Positions 18,585-26,989 of a DNA stretch of 64,000 nt are shown piece by piece. Origin of the DNA: Pontibacterium sinense (lineage in GTDB: Bacteria > Pseudomonadota > Gammaproteobacteria > Pseudomonadales > Balneatricaceae); the NCBI RefSeq assembly GCF_015209595.1, contig NZ_JADEYS010000004.1:1-64000 (forward strand). The letters run 5' to 3'. Both the position numbers and the translations under genes were made by a program. Position 1 is the stretch's first letter. Every line of letters begins with the position of its first letter. The notes under the pieces were generated by a model that was given only the letters and a program-made list of their open reading frames with translations, was not told the DNA's origin and did not search any database.

Positions 18585-19865
18585 ATGAGCAAGAAGACGG
18601 TCCTGACCGGTATCACAACTACCGGCACTCCACATGTGGGTAACTACCTGGGTGCAATCAAGCCCGCGATTGATGCGAGCCACAACCCGGAATACAGCAG
18701 CTTCTTTTTTCTGGCGGATTATCATGCATTGATTAAATGCCATGATGCAGACCGTGTTGCGCGTTCATCCCGTGAGGTGGCGGCAACCTGGCTGGCTATG
18801 GGTCTGGATACGGATGTAACAACCTTCTACCGTCAGAGCGATATTCCTGAAATTCCGGAGTTGACCTGGATTCTGACCTGCATGTGCTCCAAGGGGCTGA
18901 TGAACCGTGCTCACGCGTATAAAGCGTCTGTTGATGCGAACCGTGATGCGGGCAAGCAGGATCTGGACGACGGCGTCACCATGGGCCTGTTCAGTTATCC
19001 GATCCTGATGGCAGCGGATATTCTGATGTTCAACGCGGATATTATCCCGGTGGGTAAGGATCAGATTCAGCACATCGAGATGGCGCGTGATGTGGCCGGT
19101 CGTTTTAATCATACCTATGAGCCGCTGTTTACGTTGCCTGAAGCGTTGGTTGATGAGCAGACTCAGCTGATTCCGGGATTGGACGGTCGTAAGATGTCCA
19201 AGAGTTACGACAATACCATTCCTTTGTTCTGCTCCTCCGATGAATTGCGCAAACTGGTCAATCAGATCAAAACGGATACCCGCATGCCGGGTGAGCCGAA
19301 AGATCCGAATGACAGCACTTTATTCCAGCTTTACAGCTGCTTTGCCGATGATGCAGAGCAACAGCAGATGCATGAAAAGTTCCTCAATGGCATCGGCTGG
19401 GGTGATGCGAAGAAAGAGCTGTTCGAGTTTATGGATGCTAAGCTGAGTCAGCCGCGTGCTGTATACAATGAGCTGATGGCGAATCCGGCAGACGTTGAGG
19501 CGGTACTGGAAAAAGGTGCTGTTAAAGCGCGTGAGAAGTCGTCTGACCTGCTGGATAAAGTGCGTATTGCGGCGGGTATCCGCCCTCTGACCCATGTTGC
19601 TAGCAGCGTGAAAGCAGAGAAGAAAAAGAAAGAAGTCTCCGAAGAAGCGATGGCGCGTGCAGAAGCCGGGCGTCGACGGGGTATTCTGATGCAGCTTAAA
19701 CCGCAATTGGATGAAGTGCAGGCTGCTGATGACAAATCCGCGGCAGCTCAGGCATTGATTGCCAGCAAAGAAGCAGAAGTTGAAGGTCTGAAGAAGAAGG
19801 CGAAGCAGAAAGCTCAGAACGAACTGGACCTGTTGCGTGAAGAGTTGGCTGAATTGCTGGGCTGA
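18585..19865 (+). CDS. trpS: Tryptophanyl-tRNA synthetase, long form
   Basis: This class I aminoacyl-tRNA synthetase charges tRNA-Trp. It shows the HIGH-type motif as PHVGN (residues 16-20), the KMSKS loop exactly (203-207), and TrpRS core segments such as YPILMAADIL. It is 426 residues, about 90 longer than the E. coli enzyme. The extra C-terminal part (about 335-426) is Lys/Glu/Ala-rich and predicted to be coiled coil. A long form of this kind also exists in Pseudomonas, so it is likely a clade feature. sseA follows 33 bases downstream, probably in the same transcript. Confidence 0.95.
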   Translation: MSKKTVLTGITTTGTPHVGNYLGAIKPAIDASHNPEYSSFFFLADYHALIKCHDADRVARSSREVAATWLAMGLDTDVTTFYRQSDIPEIPELTWILTCMCSKGLMNRAHAYKASVDANRDAGKQDLDDGVTMGLFSYPILMAADILMFNADIIPVGKDQIQHIEMARDVAGRFNHTYEPLFTLPEALVDEQTQLIPGLDGRKMSKSYDNTIPLFCSSDELRKLVNQIKTDTRMPGEPKDPNDSTLFQLYSCFADDAEQQQMHEKFLNGIGWGDAKKELFEFMDAKLSQPRAVYNELMANPADVEAVLEKGAVKAREKSSDLLDKVRIAAGIRPLTHVASSVKAEKKKKEVSEEAMARAEAGRRRGILMQLKPQLDEVQAADDKSAAAQALIASKEAEVEGLKKKAKQKAQNELDLLREELAELLG

Positions 19866-19898
19866 TCTGGTCATACAGCGATAAACGGAGAGAAGACG

Positions 19899-20741
19899 AT
19901 GTATAACACGCTGATTACTGCGATTGAGCTGAACACATTGATATCGGATAGCAGTGTGCTGATTCTGGATTGTCGTTTCAGTCTGGCGGATATCGACTAT
20001 GGTCAGCGTGTATACAACGAAGGTCATCTGCCGGGGGCAGTTTTTATGCATCTGGATGATGACCTCTCTTCGCCTATTCTCCCAACAACCGGCCGTCATC
20101 CGTTGCCCGATGTGGATAAGCTATCTGCCAAGCTACAGCAAAGTGGGCTCAAGAAGGATCAACAGGTTGTTGTCTACGATGACTGCGGTGGTGCGATGGC
20201 TGCACGTACGTGGTGGTTGTTACGTTACCTGGGGCATGATGCCGTCGCATTACTCGATGGTGGCTTTCCTCAGTGGGCAGCACAAGGTTGTGCCGTTTCT
20301 CAGGATGTTGTTGAGCCAGAGGAGGGGGACTTCATCCCTCAGCTGCGTGCAAGTATGAACATGCCGGTGGATGATGTGATCCGTGAGACCTCTAAGGCAC
20401 ATATTGCTTTGATCGATGCACGCAGTGCAGAGCGTTATCGTGGTGACCAAGAACCGATTGATCCGGTAGCTGGGCACATTCCTGGCGCGCTGAACCGTCC
20501 ACTGACGGATAACCTGCAGGATGGTTGTTTTAAGTCTGCGGAGCAGTTATCAGAGGAGTGGCGTGCACTGTTGGATGGCCGTGCCGCCGATACGGTTGTG
20601 CATTATTGCGGCTCGGGCGTAACGGCCTGCCATAATCTGTTATCGATGGAAGTTGCCGGATTAAGTGGTGCAAGAATCTATGCAGGTTCCTGGAGTGAGT
20701 GGATTCGCGATCCGGCACGTCCGGTCTCGACCGGCGAATAA
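19899..20741 (+). CDS. sseA: Two-domain rhodanese, 3-mercaptopyruvate sulfurtransferase type
   Basis: The product is 280 residues made of two rhodanese domains. The active-site loop in the second domain is CGSGVTA with the catalytic cysteine at residue 237; the CG(S/T)GVTA loop marks mercaptopyruvate rather than thiosulfate sulfurtransferases. The first domain keeps the fold (LLDGGFPQW) but no catalytic Cys loop. It should transfer sulfur from 3-mercaptopyruvate to thiol acceptors in the cytoplasm. An AGGAGA-like box precedes the ATG. A terminator follows, closing the trpS-sseA unit. Confidence 0.88.
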   Translation: MYNTLITAIELNTLISDSSVLILDCRFSLADIDYGQRVYNEGHLPGAVFMHLDDDLSSPILPTTGRHPLPDVDKLSAKLQQSGLKKDQQVVVYDDCGGAMAARTWWLLRYLGHDAVALLDGGFPQWAAQGCAVSQDVVEPEEGDFIPQLRASMNMPVDDVIRETSKAHIALIDARSAERYRGDQEPIDPVAGHIPGALNRPLTDNLQDGCFKSAEQLSEEWRALLDGRAADTVVHYCGSGVTACHNLLSMEVAGLSGARIYAGSWSEWIRDPARPVSTGE

Positions 20742-20759
20742 GCGAGTTACGTTCTGATC

Positions 20760-20784
20760 AGGGTCGGCATTGCCGGCCCTTTTT
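20760..20784 (+). terminator. Terminator after sseA
   Basis: Stem GGGTCGGC / GCCGGCCC (one G-T pair) with a three-base loop and a T5 run. Confidence 0.85.
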
Positions 20785-20919
20785 GTAAGCAGGCAGTTTT
20801 ACCCTCCGTTTTACATCTATAGCTGATACCTATCAGTCTCTTTATTGAAATCAAATACCCCTGTCCCTGCTAGCTGGTTATACTTTTCTTGTTTTCTCTA
20901 TGAGCACAGGGAGTTTCAT

Positions 20920-21849
20920 ATGTCCGCCCGTCCCCAGTTGGGTATTACCGCCGCGGCGAATAGCGCTGCCTTATTTCTGACTTATAACCAATCCAGTGCA
21001 GAAGGCGCGCTGGCCAACGTTCTTAACGTCTTGCGCCAGATTCCTGCGTTGGAAGCTGAATATCGAACGCAATATCCTGACGCTGATTTTCATGCCGTCG
21101 CTGCGATTGGTAGTGGGTATTGGGACCGTCTGAGTGCACATAAACGGCCCGCTGAGTTAGCACCGTTTCCGGCACTGGAAAATGGTGGCAACGTTGCCCC
21201 GTTCACACCGGTTGATCTGTTATTTCATATTCGCTCTGAACGGAAAGATCTCAACTTTCAGTTTGCCTCGGCATTGAGTGCACAATTGGGAGATGCGGTT
21301 GAACTGGTGGAAGAGGTGGAAGGTTTCCGCTATCTGGACAGCCGAGATTTGACGGGTTTTGTCGATGGTACGGAAAACCCGGAGGGCGAGCACCGTATAG
21401 ATGTGGCTGTTGTCGGCGATGAAGACCGTGCTTTTTATGGCGGTAGCTATATTCATATTCAACGCTATGTTCACAATATGACCCACTGGAACCGTCTGCA
21501 GATTAAAGCGCAGGAGGATATTATGGGACGAACTAAAGCAGAGAATATTGAATATGCAGGTGCTGACAAGGCGCTTACGGCCCATACAAAACGCACCTCG
21601 CTGAAAGACAGCAACGGCAACTCAGTAGAGATTTTGCGTCACAGCATGCCCTACGGCGATTTGCAGGCGTGTGGTTTATTGTTTGCCAGCTACTGCCGAA
21701 ATAATCAGAACTTCCGGTTGATGCTGGAAAGTATGGTGAGCGGTGACGGTGAAGGGCATACCGATCACCTGCTGAAATACACCCGTGCAGTGACGGGTGC
21801 TGCGTTCTTTGCGCCTTCTGTGGAAGGATTGGCCGAACTGGGCAGTTAA
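20920..21849 (+). CDS. Dyp-type peroxidase
   Basis: The product is about 309 residues from ATG 20920, which has AGGGA 7 bases upstream; an in-frame upstream extension to 20845 is unlikely to be used. The family signature GxxDG appears as GFVDG (146-150) followed by TENP. The distal Arg segment reads RHSMPYG, as in YfeX-like proteins. Dyp peroxidases are heme enzymes that oxidise dyes or porphyrins with hydrogen peroxide. There is no signal peptide or Tat motif and no encapsulin gene nearby, so it is probably cytoplasmic. It converges on the SBF-like transporter gene. Confidence 0.92.
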   Translation: MSARPQLGITAAANSAALFLTYNQSSAEGALANVLNVLRQIPALEAEYRTQYPDADFHAVAAIGSGYWDRLSAHKRPAELAPFPALENGGNVAPFTPVDLLFHIRSERKDLNFQFASALSAQLGDAVELVEEVEGFRYLDSRDLTGFVDGTENPEGEHRIDVAVVGDEDRAFYGGSYIHIQRYVHNMTHWNRLQIKAQEDIMGRTKAENIEYAGADKALTAHTKRTSLKDSNGNSVEILRHSMPYGDLQACGLLFASYCRNNQNFRLMLESMVSGDGEGHTDHLLKYTRAVTGAAFFAPSVEGLAELGS

Positions 21850-21874
21850 TTTCCCTGTACTCGACCGCTGATTA

Positions 21875-22810
21875 CTACGCCTGCTCGTTGAGCGGGCGTT
21901 TCAAGTAAGGAACCAGTAAAGCATCGCCAAATAACACCAGAAAGTGAAAGAGCACGCAGACTAGCAGCGCTTCACCCATCGGCAGGTTCAGTGCCGTTAG
22001 TACACTCACGGCAACCGGTAAGGTCTTCTGTGAACCTGTCAAAATCACCGCAATAGCGGCTTTCCATTCCAGTTTAAGTAGTTTACTAACACCCCAGCAG
22101 AGTGCGAGCAATATCAGGTGAACGCTCAGCGCTGCAAAGCCTATAGACGCGAGTGTTATCAGGTCCAGTGACTGGAAGATCTCCGAGGAATCAGACAGCG
22201 CCATCCAGACGGTCAGAATGACGCAAGTGGAGGGCAGATACTGGAGTACGAGGTGTTTCGGGTCTAGGGTTGCAATCCGGCGCAAACCAAGACCTGCCAG
22301 AAACGGCAATAACACCAGCATCACCAATTTTTGCAGTAGCGGCAGCGGATCGATGACAATGTCACCGATGCCATCCAGTGTTAGGTCCAGCATAAACGGA
22401 ATGGTAAAGATACCAACGATATTCAGGGCCAGAGTCATAATGAGTGCCCATGCACCATAACCTCCGGCTAGCTGAGTCATGACAATACAGGTGGATAACG
22501 TCGGCGGAACCGTCGCTTTCACGACCAATCCCAGAGTAAAGCCAGCTCCCATACCCAGGACTGAAGCAACACCCAGACCAATAAATGGACTGATTAACAG
22601 AGCTATAACGGCCGTCACACTCATCGCGACAACAAAGCTTTTACTGCGTGGTAGTTCGCTGAGGTTGGTTTGGTACCCGTTGACGATAAAGATGGTCACG
22701 ACCATCCAAGGAATCAGTCCCCAGTCTTTTAACTGGACGCCTGCTTCTGGCAGTAACCACGCGACTAAAAACGCTAAAACCAATCCACCCGGCAGAAAAC
22801 TACTTTTCAC
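21875..22810 (-). CDS. Bile acid:sodium symporter-like (SBF/YfeH type) transporter
   Basis: The product is 311 residues with nine to ten hydrophobic helices. It has the SBF-like features of a helix-breaking Pro/Gly segment (VKATVPPTLSTCIVMTQLAGG, around residues 100-120) and a GSQKTLPVAVSVL crossover near the end. This matches the PF13593/YfeH branch. The transported solute is unknown; the bile acid name is historical. It is a single gene converging on the Dyp peroxidase gene with no visible terminator between them. Confidence 0.85.
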   Translation of the reverse strand: MKSSFLPGGLVLAFLVAWLLPEAGVQLKDWGLIPWMVVTIFIVNGYQTNLSELPRSKSFVVAMSVTAVIALLISPFIGLGVASVLGMGAGFTLGLVVKATVPPTLSTCIVMTQLAGGYGAWALIMTLALNIVGIFTIPFMLDLTLDGIGDIVIDPLPLLQKLVMLVLLPFLAGLGLRRIATLDPKHLVLQYLPSTCVILTVWMALSDSSEIFQSLDLITLASIGFAALSVHLILLALCWGVSKLLKLEWKAAIAVILTGSQKTLPVAVSVLTALNLPMGEALLVCVLFHFLVLFGDALLVPYLKRPLNEQA

Positions 22811-22915
22811 CTTGATACCTATTCATATCCATATTCATGTGCGGGGCAGTATGTCATAAAACCGTCGTGATCGATTCATACCCTTGTTAAATTTCCGGAC
22901 TACGCTAAGATTGTA

Positions 22916-22930
22916 TGTAGTAAAACTACA
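22916..22930. promoter_or_regulatory. Perfect inverted repeat upstream of a small gene
   Basis: TGTAGT-AAA-ACTACA is a perfect 15-base palindrome with a 3-base centre, 41 bases before the ATG of the 65-residue protein. Position and symmetry suggest a dimeric regulator site; I cannot name the regulator. Confidence 0.4.
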
Positions 22931-22971
22931 AAAATGATAAAATCTTACAACAACAAAATGGGAGCGAGTGG

Positions 22972-23169
22972 ATGTCAACCGAGTTTAAAAGCCGCACGAT
23001 TGCAGTGCTGGCAGTAGATGGTGAGAACTTTTCTGTGAATGGTTTTTACGCAGATCAGGAGCGCAACGCAAGCTGGTACACCATTACTCGTAGTCGTGAC
23101 GGAAACGTGATTGTCGACAAATGTACACAGTTTCCGACGCATGAGTCGATTCGTGAGCTGATTCACTAA
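22972..23169 (+). CDS. Small conserved-looking protein, 65 residues, unknown
   Basis: I do not recognise the family. The gene has an ATG preceded by a GGGAG box, a plausible amphipathic alpha/beta composition (ending ESIRELIH) and its own strong terminator, all of which argue for a real gene despite its size. There is no signal peptide or membrane helix. A perfect palindrome lies just upstream. It converges on cysK, but nothing links it to cysteine metabolism. Confidence 0.65.
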   Translation: MSTEFKSRTIAVLAVDGENFSVNGFYADQERNASWYTITRSRDGNVIVDKCTQFPTHESIRELIH

Positions 23170-23200
23170 GTATTCGCTGACAACTCAGCTACTTAGTTAC

Positions 23201-23241
23201 AGACATAAAAAAACCGGGTATGACCCGGTTTTTTTATGTCT
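23201..23241. terminator. Bidirectional terminator between the small gene and cysK
   Basis: A perfect 18-base inverted repeat (AGACATAAAAAAACCGGG and complement) around a TATGA loop, with U runs both ways. Confidence 0.95.
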
Positions 23242-23259
23242 GGCTGCATAGAGTAGCCA

Positions 23260-24228
23260 TTACTGCTGGGTTTCGTTCTCGGTAAACATACCTTCAAACA
23301 TCACGGATGACAGATAACGTTCACCGGAGTCTGGTAGTATTACTACGATATTTTTGCCCTTGTTTTCAGGCTGTTGAGCAATACGCTGAGCCGCACAAAC
23401 CGCTGCGCCACAGGAGATACCAACCAGAATCCCTTCCTTCTGTGCAACCTGACGCGCCATCTCAATGGCATCGTCATTACTAACACGCTCAACCTGATCG
23501 ACCAGTTCCAGATCGAGGTTCTTTGGAATGAAACCTGCGCCGATACCCTGAATTTTGTGCGGAGCTGGTTTAATCTCTTCGCCATTGATCGCCTGAGTAA
23601 TAACAGGTGAGTCGACCGGCTCTACGGCCACCGTGGTGATGGCTTTGCCCTGAGTTTTCTTAATGTAGCGGGAGATACCGGAAATGGTACCGCCGGTACC
23701 CACGCCAGCAACCAGAATGTCGATCTGACCGTCGGTGTCGTTCCAGATCTCCGGGCCGGTTGTTTTCTCGTGAATTGCTGGGTTGGCCGGGTTTTCAAAC
23801 TGTTGCAGCATCAGGTATTGATCTGGATTGCTGTCCACAATCTCCTGCGCTTTGTCGATAGCGCCCTTCATACCTTTTGCAGGCTCAGTTAAAACGATCT
23901 CAGCCCCCAGTGCTTTCATCAGTTTACGACGCTCAAGGCTCATGGAAGAGGGCATCGTAAACATAATTTTGTACCCACGGGATGCTGCAACAAAGGCCAG
24001 AGCGATACCGGTATTACCACTGGTTGGTTCAACCATGGTCATACCGGGTTTCAGGCTGCCATCTTCTTCAGCTGACCAGATCATGCTGGCACCGATACGA
24101 CACTTCACGGAACCTGCTGGGTTACGAGATTCTACTTTGCCGAGAAGGTTGGCTTCTGGCGCGATGCGTTTCAGTCGTACGAGCGGTGTATTACCAATTG
24201 ACTGGGAATTGTCTTCGAAGATCTTCAT
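23260..24228 (-). CDS. cysK: Cysteine synthase A (O-acetylserine sulfhydrylase)
   Basis: This PLP enzyme makes cysteine from O-acetylserine and sulfide. The product is 322 residues, close to E. coli CysK over its whole length. The PLP lysine is K42 in [10 protein letters not shown]; the substrate loop TSGNTG and the phosphate-cradle GVGTGGT are intact. The start [19 protein letters not shown] aligns with known N-termini. It is one of two cysteine synthases in the window; the second sits beside the sulfate reduction genes. Its leader holds a 9-base direct repeat. Confidence 0.95.
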   Translation of the reverse strand: MKIFEDNSQSIGNTPLVRLKRIAPEANLLGKVESRNPAGSVKCRIGASMIWSAEEDGSLKPGMTMVEPTSGNTGIALAFVAASRGYKIMFTMPSSMSLERRKLMKALGAEIVLTEPAKGMKGAIDKAQEIVDSNPDQYLMLQQFENPANPAIHEKTTGPEIWNDTDGQIDILVAGVGTGGTISGISRYIKKTQGKAITTVAVEPVDSPVITQAINGEEIKPAPHKIQGIGAGFIPKNLDLELVDQVERVSNDDAIEMARQVAQKEGILVGISCGAAVCAAQRIAQQPENKGKNIVVILPDSGERYLSSVMFEGMFTENETQQ

Positions 24229-24277
24229 AGTCGTTACCTGAAAGTCCGTATTGCTGCGCTATAGTGATATACATACC

Positions 24278-24301
24278 GTATATAACTACTAGGTATATAA
24301 C
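24278..24301. repeat. Direct repeat in the cysK leader
   Basis: GTATATAAC occurs twice, 15 bases apart start to start, 50-73 bases upstream of the cysK start. It could be promoter or activator DNA for cysK; no regulator can be assigned by eye. Confidence 0.4.
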
Positions 24302-24491
24302 GCGAGTTATTTATGTCTTTTAGAGATCTAAAGGTTTTAGCCTAATTTCCCGTTGGGAACAAGCGCTTTGTCGCAATCCTCCCGTTTCTGTAGTTGTATG
24401 CTTAAATTAGTAGCTGCTGATATAATGGTGCTTGCTGTCACGTTTGGCAGGTTATCTTGAATTGCCCATCATTATCTAACTTGAGGTTATT

Positions 24492-24974
24492 ATGCGCTGG
24501 TTGATGCATCTACTGTCACCTGTGATCTTCTGGTTTGCGTTTGCATTGTTTCGTTCCTCACTCCTTAAGCGGTCCGAGCGTAAACACCGTTTTGTGATGA
24601 AGGTGTTTCGTTTGGCGGCAGATAATGGCAGTACAAGAGCTTTGTCGGTGTATGGGCATCTGCTGCACTTTCGGGGCGAGGATGTGCAAAATAAAATCCA
24701 AGGTGCTATCTACCTGCAGCGCGCAGCAGATCAGGGCGATATGAAAGCTCAGTATCAAATGGGAAGGGTGTTTGAGGATGGCTTTGAACATTATTTCCAG
24801 CCGAATGCTGAAAAATCCTACCATTATTATGCGGCGGCAGCGGGTCAGGGTCATCAACTTGCGATCAGGCGCTTGATCGAGGCAAATGAAAAGGGTGAGC
24901 TCGGGATTGAGGTCAATGAGCAGGAAGCTGAGCGCTGGAGTCAGGCATTACCTGACTTGCCCAGCGCTAGATAG
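24492..24974 (+). CDS. Sel1-repeat protein
   Basis: The product is 160 residues. An N-terminal hydrophobic helix (about 5-24) may anchor it in the inner membrane. Sel1-like/TPR helical repeats follow, with the typical A-x-x-x-x-x-A-A-x-x-G pattern (YLQRAADQGDMKAQYQMG and YYAAAAGQGHQLA). Sel1 proteins usually act as protein interaction scaffolds. It converges on tapT with only 6 bases between the stops and diverges from cysK. Confidence 0.85.
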   Translation: MRWLMHLLSPVIFWFAFALFRSSLLKRSERKHRFVMKVFRLAADNGSTRALSVYGHLLHFRGEDVQNKIQGAIYLQRAADQGDMKAQYQMGRVFEDGFEHYFQPNAEKSYHYYAAAAGQGHQLAIRRLIEANEKGELGIEVNEQEAERWSQALPDLPSAR

Positions 24975-24980
24975 GATGCT

Positions 24981-25574
24981 TTAGATTGGGTGGTTGCACT
25001 TCCAGGCATGGTAATGCAATAGAAAACGATCCAGCAACTGATCCAGTTCTTCCGCAGCTTCATTCGCATCGGTTAGTCGCAGCACTTCTGCGACCGTTTC
25101 TGCTGTGCAGAGGTGATCATCATCCGGATTGCGGCGCAGCGTATAGCGTGTGCGTCGATCCGGATCAAATGCCAGCAAGGGAAGATCATTCAACCAGGGG
25201 CTCTTGCGTACGATCTTGCGTACTTCTTTCCAGGTGCCGTCCGGTACTACGATCAATGGTATTTTTCCGTTTTCCCGTTGATAGGTTTTCTGGCGTGGTT
25301 GCAGATCTGGTCGATCTGCGGGAAACAACAACCAGGGCTGGTATTGCCCGCTGTTTAACATATCCAGCAGTGCTTGTGGCGGTTCAGTGCGCTGCCAGAT
25401 AAAGCGGTGCGTGGCATGTGGTAGAAGCTGCTGGATCAGGCGGCTGGTGTTGCTGGGACGTATCGGTTCATTTTCATGCAGCAGCAAGACAAGCTGTACC
25501 GGCAGCGTACCGGCAAAAGTATCGCCGCAGGCACAGTAGTTGTCAGGCAGTCCGCAGTGGTCACACTGACTCAT
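24981..25574 (-). CDS. tapT: DTW-domain tRNA-uridine aminocarboxypropyltransferase (TapT-like)
   Basis: The product is 197 residues. It shows the DTW signature as DGTW within VPDGTWKEVRKIV, and an N-terminal Cys cluster (CDHCG...YCACG) seen in this family. TapT uses S-adenosylmethionine to make acp3U at position 47 of several tRNAs in E. coli. The ATG overlaps the stop of the upstream DUF4139 gene (ATGA), so the two are translationally coupled. It is the last gene of a three-gene operon headed by the pseudokinase-FGE fusion; the functional link is unknown. Confidence 0.85.
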   Translation of the reverse strand: MSQCDHCGLPDNYCACGDTFAGTLPVQLVLLLHENEPIRPSNTSRLIQQLLPHATHRFIWQRTEPPQALLDMLNSGQYQPWLLFPADRPDLQPRQKTYQRENGKIPLIVVPDGTWKEVRKIVRKSPWLNDLPLLAFDPDRRTRYTLRRNPDDDHLCTAETVAEVLRLTDANEAAEELDQLLDRFLLHYHAWKCNHPI

Positions 25575-26989
25575 TTACGCTCAGGCTTTTTCATCTGGAC
25601 GCTAAAGTTCAGCACCTGGTCACTTTTCCCGCTAACTTCAACGGTCCATTGAGCCGCTCCGGCGTTAATTTTTTCCATCGGTATGTTGCTGTGTTCCAGT
25701 TCCCATTCGTAAGGGAAGTTAGCACGAACGACGACCGTGGCGGGTTTGTTTCGGCTATTGGTAATGCGAAGTTCCTGGCCGACTAAAAAACCATTGTAGG
25801 TTTTCTGGAACTGGCTTTGCTTACGGGTCAATGTCAGATCAAAGGCTTGCCCCAGTGTGATTTTTACCGGGTCTTTCTCCGCCGTGTGGTTGATGCGGGC
25901 CCCACCCACAAATTGCAGTTGATCCTGGGTGTCGGGGCGGAATACGCGAATGTTGCCGGCAGGCATCGGCTGGCCTAACCCTTCTTCGTGGGTGTTGGAA
26001 AAGCTCAGGCGCAAATTGGGTTTGATGCGATAGCGCTGGCTGTCCTGATGGGCTCCGACAAAAAACTCGTGCTGATAGGTCCGTTTAAGCGCTACATCGT
26101 CGCTGTTCATCAGCGTTATCTGTTTTTGCTGCCCCTCTTCCAGGTCGACTTTTCCGGGAAGCTCATATAGATGGAAGGCTTCCATCTGCGCAGGCGGCGC
26201 AACGCCGTCTGCGGCTGCACTGAGAGCGACTGCGGCTTCCTGGTGTCGGACTGACTTATACATACGTGGGCGCGGCGCGGTGTTAACGTTTCCTGCCATC
26301 AGTTGCACGCGGGCATCCGGGAAGCTGGTGCCGCTGTTATTGGTTAAAGCGGCCATACCGGATAAGTTAGCGGTATCGCCATCCTGCGACAGGGTGAGAA
26401 CATAATTCATCGTCCAGTTCAGACCACTGGTGAGATAGCTAATTTTAGCGTCACTTTGCCCTGAGGTGCCTTGGCTGCGAAAGCTCAGGCTGGGTTTGGT
26501 CAGCAATTCTGATGGGCGTGATGGGAAGATGAAACGCCATTGACCGTTGAGAGGGATGGTTTCAACCCGATTATTACGGGAGATCAGTGCCTGATTATTG
26601 TCTACGCTGAGCAGTGTTGCTTTGCTGATGGTCTCTGCGCCGGTTGCAGGGTTAGTGCGGGCCAGTTCCAGCTCACGGTTAAGATAGTGTTCCAGAATGG
26701 CGCGTTGGCTGAGCAGTCGGGCATTAAAGTTCTGCTCTAAGATCTTGCCTGCGTTTTTGATGCGCAGGGTTTCAGGCTGTAGTTGCTTGCTAACATCTTC
26801 GATGGTGACACTCTGGCCTGCACTCATTTGCGGCATCGCGCGGGTTTCACGTACCAGTGCCAGATCTCGATTGTAGAGCGTTAATCCTATCGACTGGCGT
26901 TGATTCACCCCGACCGTCAGCGCATCAGCTGCGTAGACAGGCAGGCTGCTGGCGACAAGTATTGATATCATCAAAGGGCGGAAATTCAT
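25571..26989 (-). CDS. DUF4139 domain secreted protein
   Basis: The product is 472 residues with a signal peptide (residues 1-20, PVYA-AD). The body is beta-rich and matches DUF4139, whose members often open with an 'YNxxLALVRExR' segment (here LYNRDLALVRETR) and end in an immunoglobulin-like domain with WELEHSN...W-x-V. The protein is probably periplasmic or surface-exposed. The start overlaps the upstream stop by one base (TGATG) and the stop overlaps tapT. Function is not established. Confidence 0.85.
   Translation of the reverse strand: MNFRPLMISILVASSLPVYAADALTVGVNQRQSIGLTLYNRDLALVRETRAMPQMSAGQSVTIEDVSKQLQPETLRIKNAGKILEQNFNARLLSQRAILEHYLNRELELARTNPATGAETISKATLLSVDNNQALISRNNRVETIPLNGQWRFIFPSRPSELLTKPSLSFRSQGTSGQSDAKISYLTSGLNWTMNYVLTLSQDGDTANLSGMAALTNNSGTSFPDARVQLMAGNVNTAPRPRMYKSVRHQEAAVALSAAADGVAPPAQMEAFHLYELPGKVDLEEGQQKQITLMNSDDVALKRTYQHEFFVGAHQDSQRYRIKPNLRLSFSNTHEEGLGQPMPAGNIRVFRPDTQDQLQFVGGARINHTAEKDPVKITLGQAFDLTLTRKQSQFQKTYNGFLVGQELRITNSRNKPATVVVRANFPYEWELEHSNIPMEKINAGAAQWTVEVSGKSDQVLNFSVQMKKPERK

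Noticed and set aside
19320-20099. 259-codon minus-strand frame across trpS and sseA
   Set aside because: It is antisense to two conserved genes and its composition (rich in Gln, Phe, Arg) is typical of a shadow frame.
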